Under the pieces are notes generated by a model. It saw only the letters and a list, made by a program, of their open reading frames with translations. It ran no database searches and had not been told where the DNA came from. This document shows positions 8,624 through 16,768 of a stretch of 64,000 nt of DNA, one piece after another. The translations under genes were made by a program, and so were the position numbers. Source of the DNA: an uncultured Olleya sp. (GTDB lineage: Bacteria > Bacteroidota > Bacteroidia > Flavobacteriales > Flavobacteriaceae); NCBI GenBank assembly GCA_947503885.1, contig CANNFD010000010.1:35941-99940 (forward strand), written 5' to 3'. Every line of letters starts with the position of its first letter. Position 1 is the stretch's first letter.

Positions 8624-9364
8624 TTAGTCTTTTTTCTCTTTTTTAATACTATTCTTATTTTTCTTAAAAAGCGGAATCATATAAGAGACACTATAACCAT
8701 ATCCTACACCAATACGCCCAGAATCAAAAGTTTTATTAAAACCTGGGACAAATAAGTTTTCAAAATTTACTGGTTGATCCTGTGTAATCATTCCTTTTAA
8801 TTGAGCATTTACACCAACATATAAGTTATTTAAGACTTCGGCTTTTATACCAATTATCATTTCAAACCAGATAGCGGACAATCCACTAAATTCCTCTTTT
8901 TCTGTACTAGAAAATTGTGGTTGCCAATATTGATCAGTATTATAAATATTATAGTTGTTTCTAGTTTGGCTAAAGGTACTAGCTCCTATTCTAAAACCAG
9001 TATAAATCATGTTATCAAGACTACCCCAATTATCATGCATGTTATAATCAACACCTGCTTTAAAGTAACTACCTTTTGCAGTGACACTTAAATAGTCATT
9101 TGACGTTGTTTTTTCTTCCGTTCCTAATTCTCCAGCTAAAAACCAATTTTTGGTTAACCTATAATCACCATTTAACTCAAAACCCGAGTAATCGTCGTCT
9201 AATGCAGTTCTTACTAATTTGCTAATATCAGTACCGACTCTTAATCCGTAACTTAATTTAATAGTATCTTTTTTTACCGTAAGAGTTTCTTCTTGTGCTT
9301 GTAATGAAAAACTATAGCACAAAAATAGACTAATGATAAAAGAAATAGTGTGTCGTTGATTCAT
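8624..9364 (-). CDS. DUF6048 family exported protein
   Basis: 246 residues from the ATG at 9364; a TTG two codons upstream is a less likely start. It has a signal peptide ending at SLQAQ, then alternating beta strands with aromatic ends, consistent with an outer-membrane barrel of eight or so strands. It matches DUF6048 as I remember it from flavobacteria, encoded with DUF6452 and rlmD. The start overlaps the end of the DUF6452 gene by 35 bases, so the two are co-translated. Function unknown. It ends one base from the stop of the convergent phosphoethanolamine transferase. Confidence 0.75.
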   Translation of the reverse strand: MNQRHTISFIISLFLCYSFSLQAQEETLTVKKDTIKLSYGLRVGTDISKLVRTALDDDYSGFELNGDYRLTKNWFLAGELGTEEKTTSNDYLSVTAKGSYFKAGVDYNMHDNWGSLDNMIYTGFRIGASTFSQTRNNYNIYNTDQYWQPQFSSTEKEEFSGLSAIWFEMIIGIKAEVLNNLYVGVNAQLKGMITQDQPVNFENLFVPGFNKTFDSGRIGVGYGYSVSYMIPLFKKNKNSIKKEKKD

Positions 9365-9848
9365 CTTCAATTGTTAAATTATCATTTTCTGGTTGTGCTA
9401 ATATTATCCAGTCTCCATCTGTACCACCGTCTAACGCAACTATTACGTTAGTAAAAATAGTTTTATAACCACAGGCTCTAGATACGTAAACATCAGTAGT
9501 GTCATAAGTTATTGTTACTGTATCAATATTACCAGAGGAAACATTTCCGTCTTCATCTAAAACGGTATCACTAATTAAAGTGTAAGTAGTACTATTTTGA
9601 TCTGTTTTAAGAGGTAAAATCAATTCATCTACATCAACAAGGTTATAACCAGGTAAAACGTCATCATTATCTAATCCAATAACATATAAATTGTTTACTG
9701 CTTTTAGGTTTTCCTGTGCGGCGTTATTGTAAAAATCAATAATTAGGCTAGGAGTGGTGGGTGTTGTGTCCGGACATAAATCGTCACGCTCACATGTCCA
9801 CAGACTAATAAAAGATAATGATAGTAGAATTAATTTTATATTTCTCAT
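9330..9848 (-). CDS. DUF6452 family lipoprotein
   Basis: 172 residues. The N terminus MRNIKLILLSLSFISLWTCERDD shows a lipobox-like Cys near residue 19. The mature part is a small beta-rich domain with two cysteines near CPDTTPTTPSLIIDFYNN and a later RACGYKTIF. It matches the DUF6452 pattern. It lies 11 bases after rlmD and overlaps the DUF6048 gene, forming a three-gene unit. A joint envelope role with DUF6048 is inferred from linkage only. Confidence 0.75.
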   Translation of the reverse strand: MRNIKLILLSLSFISLWTCERDDLCPDTTPTTPSLIIDFYNNAAQENLKAVNNLYVIGLDNDDVLPGYNLVDVDELILPLKTDQNSTTYTLISDTVLDEDGNVSSGNIDTVTITYDTTDVYVSRACGYKTIFTNVIVALDGGTDGDWIILAQPENDNLTIEDESTTHYFFYH

Positions 9849-9859
9849 AAATTAATAAG

Positions 9860-11272
9860 CTATTTTTTTTCTAAAAGTACAATATTTTCTACGTGATGTG
9901 TTTGCGGAAACATATCTACTGCTTGCACTTTAGTAATAACGTAGTATTCTTTCATTAATGCTAAGTCTCTTGCTTGTGTAGCACTATTACAACTAACGTA
10001 AACCACCTTTTGAGGTGCAATATTTAATATTTGTTGTACTACATCTTTATGCATTCCATCTCTTGGAGGATCTGTAATAATAACGTCTGGTTGACCATGC
10101 GTGTTTATAAACTCTTGGTTAAAAACATTTTTCATGTCTCCTACAAAAAACTCGCAATTTGTAATATTATTGCGTTTTGCGTTTTCTTTAGCTGCACTAA
10201 TTGCATCAGGGACAGCCTCTACACCAACTACTTTTTTAGCTTTTTTAGACACAAACTGAGCAATGGTACCTGTACCAGTATATAAATCATATACAAGTTC
10301 GTCACCTTTTAAATCTGCAAACTCACGTGTTAATTTATATAATTCAAAAGCTTGGTCAGAATTTGTTTGATAAAATGACTTAGCATTAATCTTAAAAGTT
10401 AAGCCTTCCATTTCTTCAAAGATATGGTCTTCACCTTTATAACAAATCACTTCCTGATCGTAAATAGTATCATTAGCTTTTTCGTTAATAATGTATTGTA
10501 ATGATGTTATTTCAGGAAACGTTTCAGCTACATAATTTAAAAGTAACTCACGTTTTTCTTTATCTTCTTTAAAAAACTGAATCACTACCATAATATCTCC
10601 GGTAGATGATGTACGAATCATCATAGTACGTAGTAAACCAGTTTGATTTCTAGTATTAAAAAACTCTAGATTGTTTTTTATTGAAAAGTCCCTTACTGCA
10701 TTTCTTATCGCATTTGATGGATCTGCTTGTAAATGACATTTTTTAATGTCTAAAATTTTGTCCCACATTCCAGGAATATGAAACCCAAGTGCGTTTCTAT
10801 CTCCTAAGTCTTTATCAGATTGGACTTCTTCTAGAGTTAACCAACGAGAGTCACTAAAAGAAAACTCCATTTTGTTTCTATAAAAATATTGTTCTGCAGA
10901 TCCTAAAATTGGCGTTACTTCTGGTAAGTCTAAATGCCCAATTCTAGTTAAGTTATTGGTAACCTCTTTTTGTTTGTAAAATAATTGATGCTCATAGCCC
11001 ATATCTTGCCATTTGCATCCGCCACATACTCCAAAATGCTCACATTCTGGTGTTGTACGTTTATCACTTAATTTATGAAAAACGGTTGCCTTACCTTCAA
11101 AATAAGCTTTACGTTTTTTAAATGTTTGCACATCCACGATATCTCCTGGTACCGCATTAGGTAAAAAGATTACGCGTCCATCCGGAGCTTTAGCTACAGT
11201 TTTCCCTTTTGCAGCAGCGTCAATAACCTCTACATTTGTAAATATTTGTTTTCTTGTGTTTTTTCTAGCCAT
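9860..11272 (-). CDS. rlmD: 23S rRNA (uracil-5-)-methyltransferase RlmD
   Basis: 470 residues. An N-terminal TRAM domain (about 10-70) is followed by iron-sulfur cysteines in CEHFGVCGGCKW and a later KKCHLQ, then the SAM-binding TGTGTIAQFVSK and the catalytic Cys in YVSCNSATQARDL. This is the RumA/RlmD layout, forming m5U in 23S rRNA (position 1939 in E. coli). A perfect TACTTTTG -7 box ends four bases before the ATG, so the message would be nearly leaderless. First gene of a unit with DUF6452 and DUF6048. Confidence 0.92.
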   Translation of the reverse strand: MARKNTRKQIFTNVEVIDAAAKGKTVAKAPDGRVIFLPNAVPGDIVDVQTFKKRKAYFEGKATVFHKLSDKRTTPECEHFGVCGGCKWQDMGYEHQLFYKQKEVTNNLTRIGHLDLPEVTPILGSAEQYFYRNKMEFSFSDSRWLTLEEVQSDKDLGDRNALGFHIPGMWDKILDIKKCHLQADPSNAIRNAVRDFSIKNNLEFFNTRNQTGLLRTMMIRTSSTGDIMVVIQFFKEDKEKRELLLNYVAETFPEITSLQYIINEKANDTIYDQEVICYKGEDHIFEEMEGLTFKINAKSFYQTNSDQAFELYKLTREFADLKGDELVYDLYTGTGTIAQFVSKKAKKVVGVEAVPDAISAAKENAKRNNITNCEFFVGDMKNVFNQEFINTHGQPDVIITDPPRDGMHKDVVQQILNIAPQKVVYVSCNSATQARDLALMKEYYVITKVQAVDMFPQTHHVENIVLLEKK

Positions 11273-11276
11273 GTCG

Positions 11277-11284
11277 CAAAAGTA
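11277..11284 (-). promoter_or_regulatory. -7 promoter box of rlmD
   Basis: TACTTTTG on the minus strand fits TAnnTTTG exactly and ends four bases upstream of the rlmD start codon, predicting a leaderless or almost leaderless transcript. Confidence 0.55.
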
Positions 11285-11343
11285 CTTTCTTTTTTATTAG
11301 TAAAAAACTACACGCAATAATTTTAATTAGCAAGTTATATTTA

Positions 11344-11351
11344 TTAATTTG
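11344..11351 (+). promoter_or_regulatory. -7-like box of rocD
   Basis: TTAATTTG matches TAnnTTTG at seven of eight positions. Transcription would start near 11358 and give a leader of about 100 bases. Confidence 0.4.
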
Positions 11352-11357
11352 CAATTT

Positions 11358-11456
11358 CTTAGGGGTGATTTCTCTCCCACGCTGAATTTTCGAGCTTTCG
11401 AAAGGATAAAGGTATAGAAGGAATGGCTACTTTATAACTTTTAAATAATAAAAAAA
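11358..11456 (+). promoter_or_regulatory. Structured 5' leader of rocD, possible cis-regulatory RNA
   Basis: The leader holds two compact hairpins: GGGTGA-TTTC-TCTCCC (11363-11378, one T-T mismatch) and TTTCGA-GCTT-TCGAAA (11388-11403, perfect), followed by a purine-rich GGATAAAGG element and an A-rich start region. It is more GC-rich and more ordered than other leaders here. I cannot assign it to a known riboswitch class. The GGATAAAGG element recalls part of the ykkC family, but that resemblance is weak. Confidence 0.4.
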
Positions 11457-12737
11457 ATGGCTGTTTTAGACAAATTAACATCGCAACAAGCGATGGACTT
11501 AGAAAACCAATACGGTGCTCATAATTATCATCCACTACCTGTAGTGCTAAGCAAAGGTGAGGGTGTGTATGTTTGGGACGTAGAAGGAAAAAAATATTAT
11601 GATTTTTTATCTGCATACTCTGCAGTAAATCAAGGACATTGTCATCCAAAAATTGTTGGTGCTATAGTAAAACAAGCACAAACTTTGACATTAACTTCTC
11701 GTGCATTTTATAATGACATGTTGGGTAAATTTGAGAAATACGCAACAGAAACTTTTAATTACGATAAGTTGTTACCAATGAATACAGGTGCTGAAGCAGT
11801 AGAAACTGCTTTGAAAATTTGTAGAAAATGGGCTTATGAGGTTAAAGGTATTGATGAAAATGAAGCAGAGATTATTGTTTGCGAAAACAATTTTCATGGA
11901 CGTACAACAACTATCATTTCATTTTCTAATGATCCAATTGCACGTAAAAACTTTGGACCTTACACTAAAGGATTTATTAAAATTGAATATGATAATCTTC
12001 AAGCACTTGAGGAGGCATTAAATAATAATAAAAACGTTGCAGGATTTTTAGTTGAGCCTATCCAAGGTGAAGCAGGAGTATATGTACCTAGTGAAGGGTA
12101 TTTAGCTAAAGCTAAAGCGTTATGCGAAAAACATAATGTTTTATTTATTGCAGACGAGGTACAAACAGGTATTGCTAGAACGGGACGTTTATTAGCAACT
12201 TGTGGTAACTGTAGTTGTGCTGACAAACATTGTTCTGGTACACCAGAAGTGAAAGCAGATATTTTAATTTTAGGAAAAGCTTTATCAGGAGGCGCTTACC
12301 CAGTTAGTGCTGTGTTAGCAAATGATAATGTTATGAATGTTATCAAACCTGGTAACCATGGTAGTACATTTGGTGGTAATCCTGTTGCAGCTGCAATTGG
12401 TACTGCAGCTTTAGAGGTTATTAAAGATGAAGAATTAGCTCAAAATGCTTTTGATTTAGGAGAATTATTTAGAGCTGAATTATCTAAATTTATAGAAACT
12501 TCAAACATTGTTAATTCTGTAAGAGGTAAAGGTTTACTTAACGCTATATTAATTAACGACACAGAAGATAGTGATACTGCTTGGAACATTTGTATTGCTT
12601 TACGTGATAACGGTTTATTAGCTAAGCCAACACACGGAAACATAATTAGATTTGCACCACCTTTAGTAATGACAAAAGAGCAATTACTTGATTGTGTAAG
12701 TATTATTACTTCAACATTAAAACAATTTGAAAAGTAA
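11457..12737 (+). CDS. rocD: Ornithine--oxo-acid transaminase
   Basis: 426 residues, class III PLP aminotransferase. It converts ornithine and 2-oxoglutarate to glutamate semialdehyde and glutamate, linking arginine breakdown to proline. Seen: NTGAEAVETALK (cofactor phosphate loop), FHGRTTT, EPIQGEAGVY, ADEVQTGIARTGR, and LGKALSGG with the Schiff-base Lys. Between residues 249 and 259 there is an extra loop with four cysteines (C-x2-C-x-C-x4-C), absent from the human and Bacillus enzymes as I recall them; it could bind a metal. A structured leader precedes the gene. Confidence 0.93.
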   Translation: MAVLDKLTSQQAMDLENQYGAHNYHPLPVVLSKGEGVYVWDVEGKKYYDFLSAYSAVNQGHCHPKIVGAIVKQAQTLTLTSRAFYNDMLGKFEKYATETFNYDKLLPMNTGAEAVETALKICRKWAYEVKGIDENEAEIIVCENNFHGRTTTIISFSNDPIARKNFGPYTKGFIKIEYDNLQALEEALNNNKNVAGFLVEPIQGEAGVYVPSEGYLAKAKALCEKHNVLFIADEVQTGIARTGRLLATCGNCSCADKHCSGTPEVKADILILGKALSGGAYPVSAVLANDNVMNVIKPGNHGSTFGGNPVAAAIGTAALEVIKDEELAQNAFDLGELFRAELSKFIETSNIVNSVRGKGLLNAILINDTEDSDTAWNICIALRDNGLLAKPTHGNIIRFAPPLVMTKEQLLDCVSIITSTLKQFEK

Positions 12738-12760
12738 TTTTTAAATTTATATAAACTAAA

Positions 12761-12789
12761 AAAGACTGTCATTGACAGTCTTTTTTTTT
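12761..12789. terminator. Bidirectional terminator after rocD
   Basis: GACTGTC-ATT-GACAGTC with an A run before and nine T after. It serves rocD on the plus strand and the convergent T9SS gene on the minus strand. Confidence 0.85.
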
Positions 12790-12807
12790 GTTTAAAGGTT
12801 AATAAAT

Positions 12808-14613
12808 CTAATTAGATATAATAACTTTTTTTGTTATTGTATTAGTGTTTTTAGTTTCAATTTTAGCAATATAAACACCATCACTTAAGTTTTTTGTAGA
12901 AAATGATAATCGTGCATCATTACTTAAATCAAATCTATTAAAAATCATTTTACCTGTAATATCATATAGTGTTACAGATTTTAATGGCACAGAATTAGGG
13001 TTTTTAATTACTAATTCATTTGTATTGTTATTTTGAAGTATGATAAAGTCTGATGTAGCAAACTCTTCATTAGACAAAGCATTTGACTTTTGAAAAGTAA
13101 TTTCAAAACGGTTATCAAAATCACCAATAGGTAGATTGATTTCAAAATTTTGTTGTCTTAAATCAACATAAGTTTCATTTTCTATATCATGTAAATATAT
13201 AGGTTGAGAGGCATCAAAATTTTGAACATCAAAAATTCTGATTCTAATATTTTGTTGTGTGTTTAATTTTAAACTTAGAGGTATAGTTAAGTCTACTTGG
13301 TAATTATCTGCTTTTGTAACGTAAGCTTCACCATTTTGTAACCAATTGGCATCTGCATTTAAAGTTTCAAACACTTTACTTTCCAAGCCATAGTCAAAAC
13401 CAGGTGTAGCAGTTGCATGAAAATTATGAAGTAGTTGTCTAGTATGAGAGTTATTAAAATCAATATTTAATCTAAATCTCTTATAATCTGCGGGTAAAAT
13501 TTGTAATCCATTAGCATCATAAACCATCTCATATACATCTGTAGATTGTTGCGACGTACTTTTTTGTGCTGAAGTTCTGTAAAACTCGCTGTTAGTCCCA
13601 GACTCTCTATAATATGTACGATGACTATCAGACGTTAATAGCGTACCTGTGTTAGCACCTTTAACCATAAACCCTTGTCCAATTGGAATATAACGTTTAG
13701 TTTGTTTACCCGATGTAGATTGAGAACCATTAGTGTTTAATGTACCGTCTGGATTATACGAATCGAATGTAGGAGGTACATATGAACCAACAGTACCAGA
13801 TGCATTAATAGTATACGCACCATAACCACCTTTATAAGCTGCTAGTATGTGAGAGCTTATAGTTTGGTCTTGCTCCCAGTAATATAAAGAACCAGATTCT
13901 AATAATGATGCATTATTAGCGTCATGTATAAAAGCTCGAGCATCTAAAGCGGATGGGTATGGGTTACCGATTAAAGTTTCTTTACCAGTTTCAATATTAG
14001 TACTAATTTCTCCTTCATTAGGTTTTCCTCTAAAATCATATTGTTGACCAGATGTAGGAGTAGATCCAATAGTTCCTTTCATTGTAAAACCATAACCAGC
14101 ATCTACTGATCCTGATTGTCCAACATGAATCCAGTCACTGTATGAAGCGCCTGGCGCATATTTCCATAACCAATAACTTTCGATATTTAAAGACGGAGAG
14201 CTAGTTCCATTATATCCTGAAGTACTATAACCGGCTAAATTACTATTGGTTAAGTCTACAACATCAAATATGTTTTGATTAGGTATAAAAGGAGAATTTC
14301 CAGTTGTGTTTGTTGATACATTTCCAACAGGAGAACTCCAATAATTATAAGCATAATTATTGACTGTACCTTCTTGATAAACACTTAATCTACCCAATCC
14401 AGAGTTACCTTTATTACCAACACCTTGAACTAGTTGCGCTTCATCTCTTAGATAAAAAGTAGAATTAGATTCTGTTAAATTAAGATCGTCTTCAACAAAA
14501 ACAACAACGTCTGTAGCAAATATAAAGGCATCGTTTCTTACTGTTAATTGAGCAAGACTTAGTTGACTAAATAATATAAATGCTAAAAGGTATATGTAGG
14601 AATTTATTTTCAT
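12808..14613 (-). CDS. T9SS type A sorting domain protein
   Basis: 601 residues. It has a signal peptide (ends FSQLSLAQ), a long beta-rich body starting with a plug-like 'deposit' of short strands (FIFATDVVVFVEDDLNLTE), and a C-terminal type A sorting domain of about 75 residues: IILQNNNTNELVIKNP, VTLYDITGKMIF, LSDGVYIAKIETKN, TKKVIISN. The sorting domain directs passage through the type IX system and attachment at the cell surface. No enzymatic motif is visible in the body; an adhesin or surface-layer role is possible. Confidence 0.88.
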   Translation of the reverse strand: MKINSYIYLLAFILFSQLSLAQLTVRNDAFIFATDVVVFVEDDLNLTESNSTFYLRDEAQLVQGVGNKGNSGLGRLSVYQEGTVNNYAYNYWSSPVGNVSTNTTGNSPFIPNQNIFDVVDLTNSNLAGYSTSGYNGTSSPSLNIESYWLWKYAPGASYSDWIHVGQSGSVDAGYGFTMKGTIGSTPTSGQQYDFRGKPNEGEISTNIETGKETLIGNPYPSALDARAFIHDANNASLLESGSLYYWEQDQTISSHILAAYKGGYGAYTINASGTVGSYVPPTFDSYNPDGTLNTNGSQSTSGKQTKRYIPIGQGFMVKGANTGTLLTSDSHRTYYRESGTNSEFYRTSAQKSTSQQSTDVYEMVYDANGLQILPADYKRFRLNIDFNNSHTRQLLHNFHATATPGFDYGLESKVFETLNADANWLQNGEAYVTKADNYQVDLTIPLSLKLNTQQNIRIRIFDVQNFDASQPIYLHDIENETYVDLRQQNFEINLPIGDFDNRFEITFQKSNALSNEEFATSDFIILQNNNTNELVIKNPNSVPLKSVTLYDITGKMIFNRFDLSNDARLSFSTKNLSDGVYIAKIETKNTNTITKKVIISN

Positions 14614-14645
14614 TGTTTGTAAGAATATTTTTTCGTTTTATACTG

Positions 14646-14653
14646 CAAATTTA
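14646..14653 (-). promoter_or_regulatory. -7 promoter box of the T9SS cargo gene
   Basis: TAAATTTG on the minus strand is an exact fit and leaves about 26 bases of leader before the ATG at 14613. Confidence 0.6.
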
Positions 14654-14892
14654 GAATTTAAGTTTCTATTTTATGACTAAAACACTAGCCAAAAACCTTA
14701 TTTTAGACGAAGTGTACTATTGTGTGGATTAAGTGTAAACTCTTTGATATCAGACGTTATTGGGCGTTTTAATATGTTTTATATCGACATTAAATTAGTG
14801 GGTTTTAACATTTTTTTTTAATCAGGTTATAAATACGTAAAAAAGTCCTCAAATGGTTTTTGATTTTTTTAATACTTAGCTTTAAAAATGAT
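14654..14892. other. Intergenic region between divergent promoters, nothing else seen
   Basis: This AT-rich stretch, part of a 305-base gene-free gap, carries the two divergent -7 boxes at its ends. Inside I see no ORF of note, no terminator and no strong dyad. Confidence 0.5.
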
Positions 14893-14900
14893 TAAATTTG
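14893..14900 (+). promoter_or_regulatory. -7 promoter box of the small membrane protein gene
   Basis: TAAATTTG fits the consensus and lies 18 bases before the ATG at 14919. Confidence 0.6.
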
Positions 14901-14918
14901 TTCTAACCAAAATCTAAT

Positions 14919-15143
14919 ATGATTGGCTATATGTTTAAAAACACGTCTATTTATTATATCTTAATTCTTATCGGTGCAGTTGTAGCGATTTATGCAAATG
15001 CGACTGAAGAACAAAATGTTACTATTTTAATATTTGGCATTATTATTTTGATGTTTGGTGTATTTAAAATACAGTCCACAATACCTAGTAAAAAAGACAA
15101 AGAATCCTTTGTAAAAACCGAACCTATTGACGAAGAAGAATGA
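14919..15143 (+). CDS. Small two-helix membrane protein
   Basis: 74 residues with two hydrophobic helices (about residues 11-26 and 34-50) and a charged, acidic C-terminal tail (KDKESFVKTEPIDEEE). An ATG four codons downstream (14931) is an alternative start. Not recognised as a named family. Its stop overlaps the Smr gene start by four bases (ATGA), so the two proteins are made together and the tail may face the cytoplasm near the Smr protein. Confidence 0.7.
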   Translation: MIGYMFKNTSIYYILILIGAVVAIYANATEEQNVTILIFGIIILMFGVFKIQSTIPSKKDKESFVKTEPIDEEE

Positions 15144-15703
15144 AACTAAAAATTGGAGATAAGGTTGATGTCCTAGATGACACACTTTCAGGCATAATAA
15201 CAGCTATTAATGGCGATATCATTACTATTGAAACAACTGATGGTTTTGACCTGGATTTTAATGCTATTGAGTTAGTAAAAACAAAATCGTCAACGCTTAG
15301 AAATAATGTTTTTAACTCTGCATCTATAAATGAAGTCTTGTCAGATAAAACTGAAAAAAAACGACATATAACTACTAGGGTTAAAGCTAAAGAAAGATAC
15401 CAACCTACTTTAGAAGTCGATTTACATTTACATCATTTAGTTGATAACGAAAGAGGTATGTCTAACTACGATAAGCTAACCATACAAATAGATACCGCTA
15501 GACAGCAATTAGAATTTGCAATTAAAAAACGAATTCAAAAAATTGTATTTATTCATGGTGTTGGAGAAGGTGTTTTAAAAATGGAGTTAGAAACCCTTTT
15601 TAGCAGATATGACAATGTTAAATACTACGAAGCCGACTATAAAAAGTATGGGTTAGGCGCCACAGAAGTTTATATTTTACAAAATGTAAATGCTAATAAT
15701 TAA
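15140..15703 (+). CDS. Smr/MutS2-type domain protein (DUF2027-like)
   Basis: 187 residues. The N terminus (residues 1-45) is a small beta-barrel (LKIGDKVDVLDDTLSGIITAI) like the KOW-type part of DUF2027 proteins. The C-terminal half is an Smr domain with EVDLHLHHLV and the signature IVFIHGVGEGVLK, which in this family supplies nicking or RNA-cleaving endonuclease activity. Shorter than typical flavobacterial DUF2027-Smr proteins of about 300 residues. Its stop overlaps by a few bases the end of the convergent lipoprotein gene. Confidence 0.82.
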   Translation: MKLKIGDKVDVLDDTLSGIITAINGDIITIETTDGFDLDFNAIELVKTKSSTLRNNVFNSASINEVLSDKTEKKRHITTRVKAKERYQPTLEVDLHLHHLVDNERGMSNYDKLTIQIDTARQQLEFAIKKRIQKIVFIHGVGEGVLKMELETLFSRYDNVKYYEADYKKYGLGATEVYILQNVNANN

Positions 15704-16656
15704 ATAAAAGGAGGGGTTAACGTTCTTGAAGATGACATTAAAGCGTCATCTAAAGTACCAAAAACAGTTTCTTCATAAAGGATTTCTGGAAACTCTACGC
15801 CCTCTAATATTAAAGTCACTATAAACGTTTGATTTATAGTATGACTTCTAAACTGTGTAGGTGGGTTATCATTTACAACGTCAGGATTTAAGTAATCAGC
15901 AACAGTGCTGCTTCCTGATACATCATTAGTTGGATTATTATCAAAAGAATTTATTTCTTCGTTTCTTGTTGGGATACCATCACCATCATCATCATTATCT
16001 AAGTAATCTGGTATGTCATCTCCATTAACAAAGTCTGCATCTGTGTTTCTTGAACTTAAATTTAATTCGGCAAGCGTCATGCCTTCAGTATAAATAACAC
16101 CTTCACTAATAGTTAATACATTATCACCATCATCATCAGCATCTAAAAAATTAGGTAAACCATCACCATCGGTATCGTCGTCGTATAAGTTTCCATTTCC
16201 ATTTAAATCTTCCAACTCAGCAGGGATACCATCATTATCATCTTCAATTAATTCCATAGTAAAATAAGCACTTCCGCTAGTAGAGGTAAACTCTTCTGTA
16301 ATCTGAATTCCACTTGGTGGCACATCGTTACAAAAAAAGTTTGTTGGGTCATTTGTATAACTTCTAAACTTAAATAATCCAGAAACAGGGATGTCAGTAG
16401 TTTGTGTTGCAGATAAATTTACTATTAGTGCATTATTAGCATCAGCTTCAGTAGCAATTAATTCTGCTATTGTAAAATTGGGGTTGTTAAGTTGCAACGA
16501 TAACGTTTCGTTAGGATCTGTTTTTACTTTATAAAGTACTAAGTCACCACAAGATTTAAAGGTGTCTCCAAAATCTAATTCAGTAGTAATAATATCTCCA
16601 TCATCACAAGATAAAAAGCTTAAAAACAAGATAAATAAAACAGAAATTTTTCGCAT
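15700..16656 (-). CDS. Lipoprotein with thrombospondin type 3-like calcium repeats
   Basis: 318 residues from the ATG at 16656 (a longer frame to 16845 has no homology and runs through the neighbouring promoter). Signal peptide with lipobox LSFLSCDD. The central part has Asp/Asn/Gly-rich calcium-binding repeats: DDNDGIP, NGNGNLYDDDTDGDGLPNFLDADDDGDN, NGDDIPDYLDNDDDGDGIPTRNEE. Such repeats are common in surface proteins of Bacteroidota. It probably sits on the outer membrane; function unknown. An exact -7 box at 16677-16684 supports the start. Confidence 0.82.
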   Translation of the reverse strand: MRKISVLFILFLSFLSCDDGDIITTELDFGDTFKSCGDLVLYKVKTDPNETLSLQLNNPNFTIAELIATEADANNALIVNLSATQTTDIPVSGLFKFRSYTNDPTNFFCNDVPPSGIQITEEFTSTSGSAYFTMELIEDDNDGIPAELEDLNGNGNLYDDDTDGDGLPNFLDADDDGDNVLTISEGVIYTEGMTLAELNLSSRNTDADFVNGDDIPDYLDNDDDGDGIPTRNEEINSFDNNPTNDVSGSSTVADYLNPDVVNDNPPTQFRSHTINQTFIVTLILEGVEFPEILYEETVFGTLDDALMSSSRTLTPPFI

Positions 16657-16676
16657 TATAACATTAATTTTAATGA

Positions 16677-16684
16677 CAAAAATA
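16677..16684 (-). promoter_or_regulatory. -7 promoter box of the calcium-repeat lipoprotein gene
   Basis: TATTTTTG on the minus strand, 20 bases before the ATG at 16656. It argues against the longer reading frame. Confidence 0.6.
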
Positions 16685-16736
16685 ACAGAATTGTCAAACT
16701 TATAACGCAGCTTATGGCAATTAATTTTATTTAAAC

Positions 16737-16744
16737 TATTTTTG
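16737..16744 (+). promoter_or_regulatory. -7 promoter box of the cysteine desulfurase gene
   Basis: TATTTTTG at 24 bases before the ATG at 16769. A GTG at 16742 lies inside this box and is therefore not the start. Confidence 0.65.
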
Positions 16745-16768
16745 TGGCCATTAATAGCAAAAAACTCA

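Noticed and set aside
11359..11649. 96-codon minus-strand frame over the rocD leader and start
   Set aside because: Antisense to a well supported gene; no start signals; composition follows the rocD codons.
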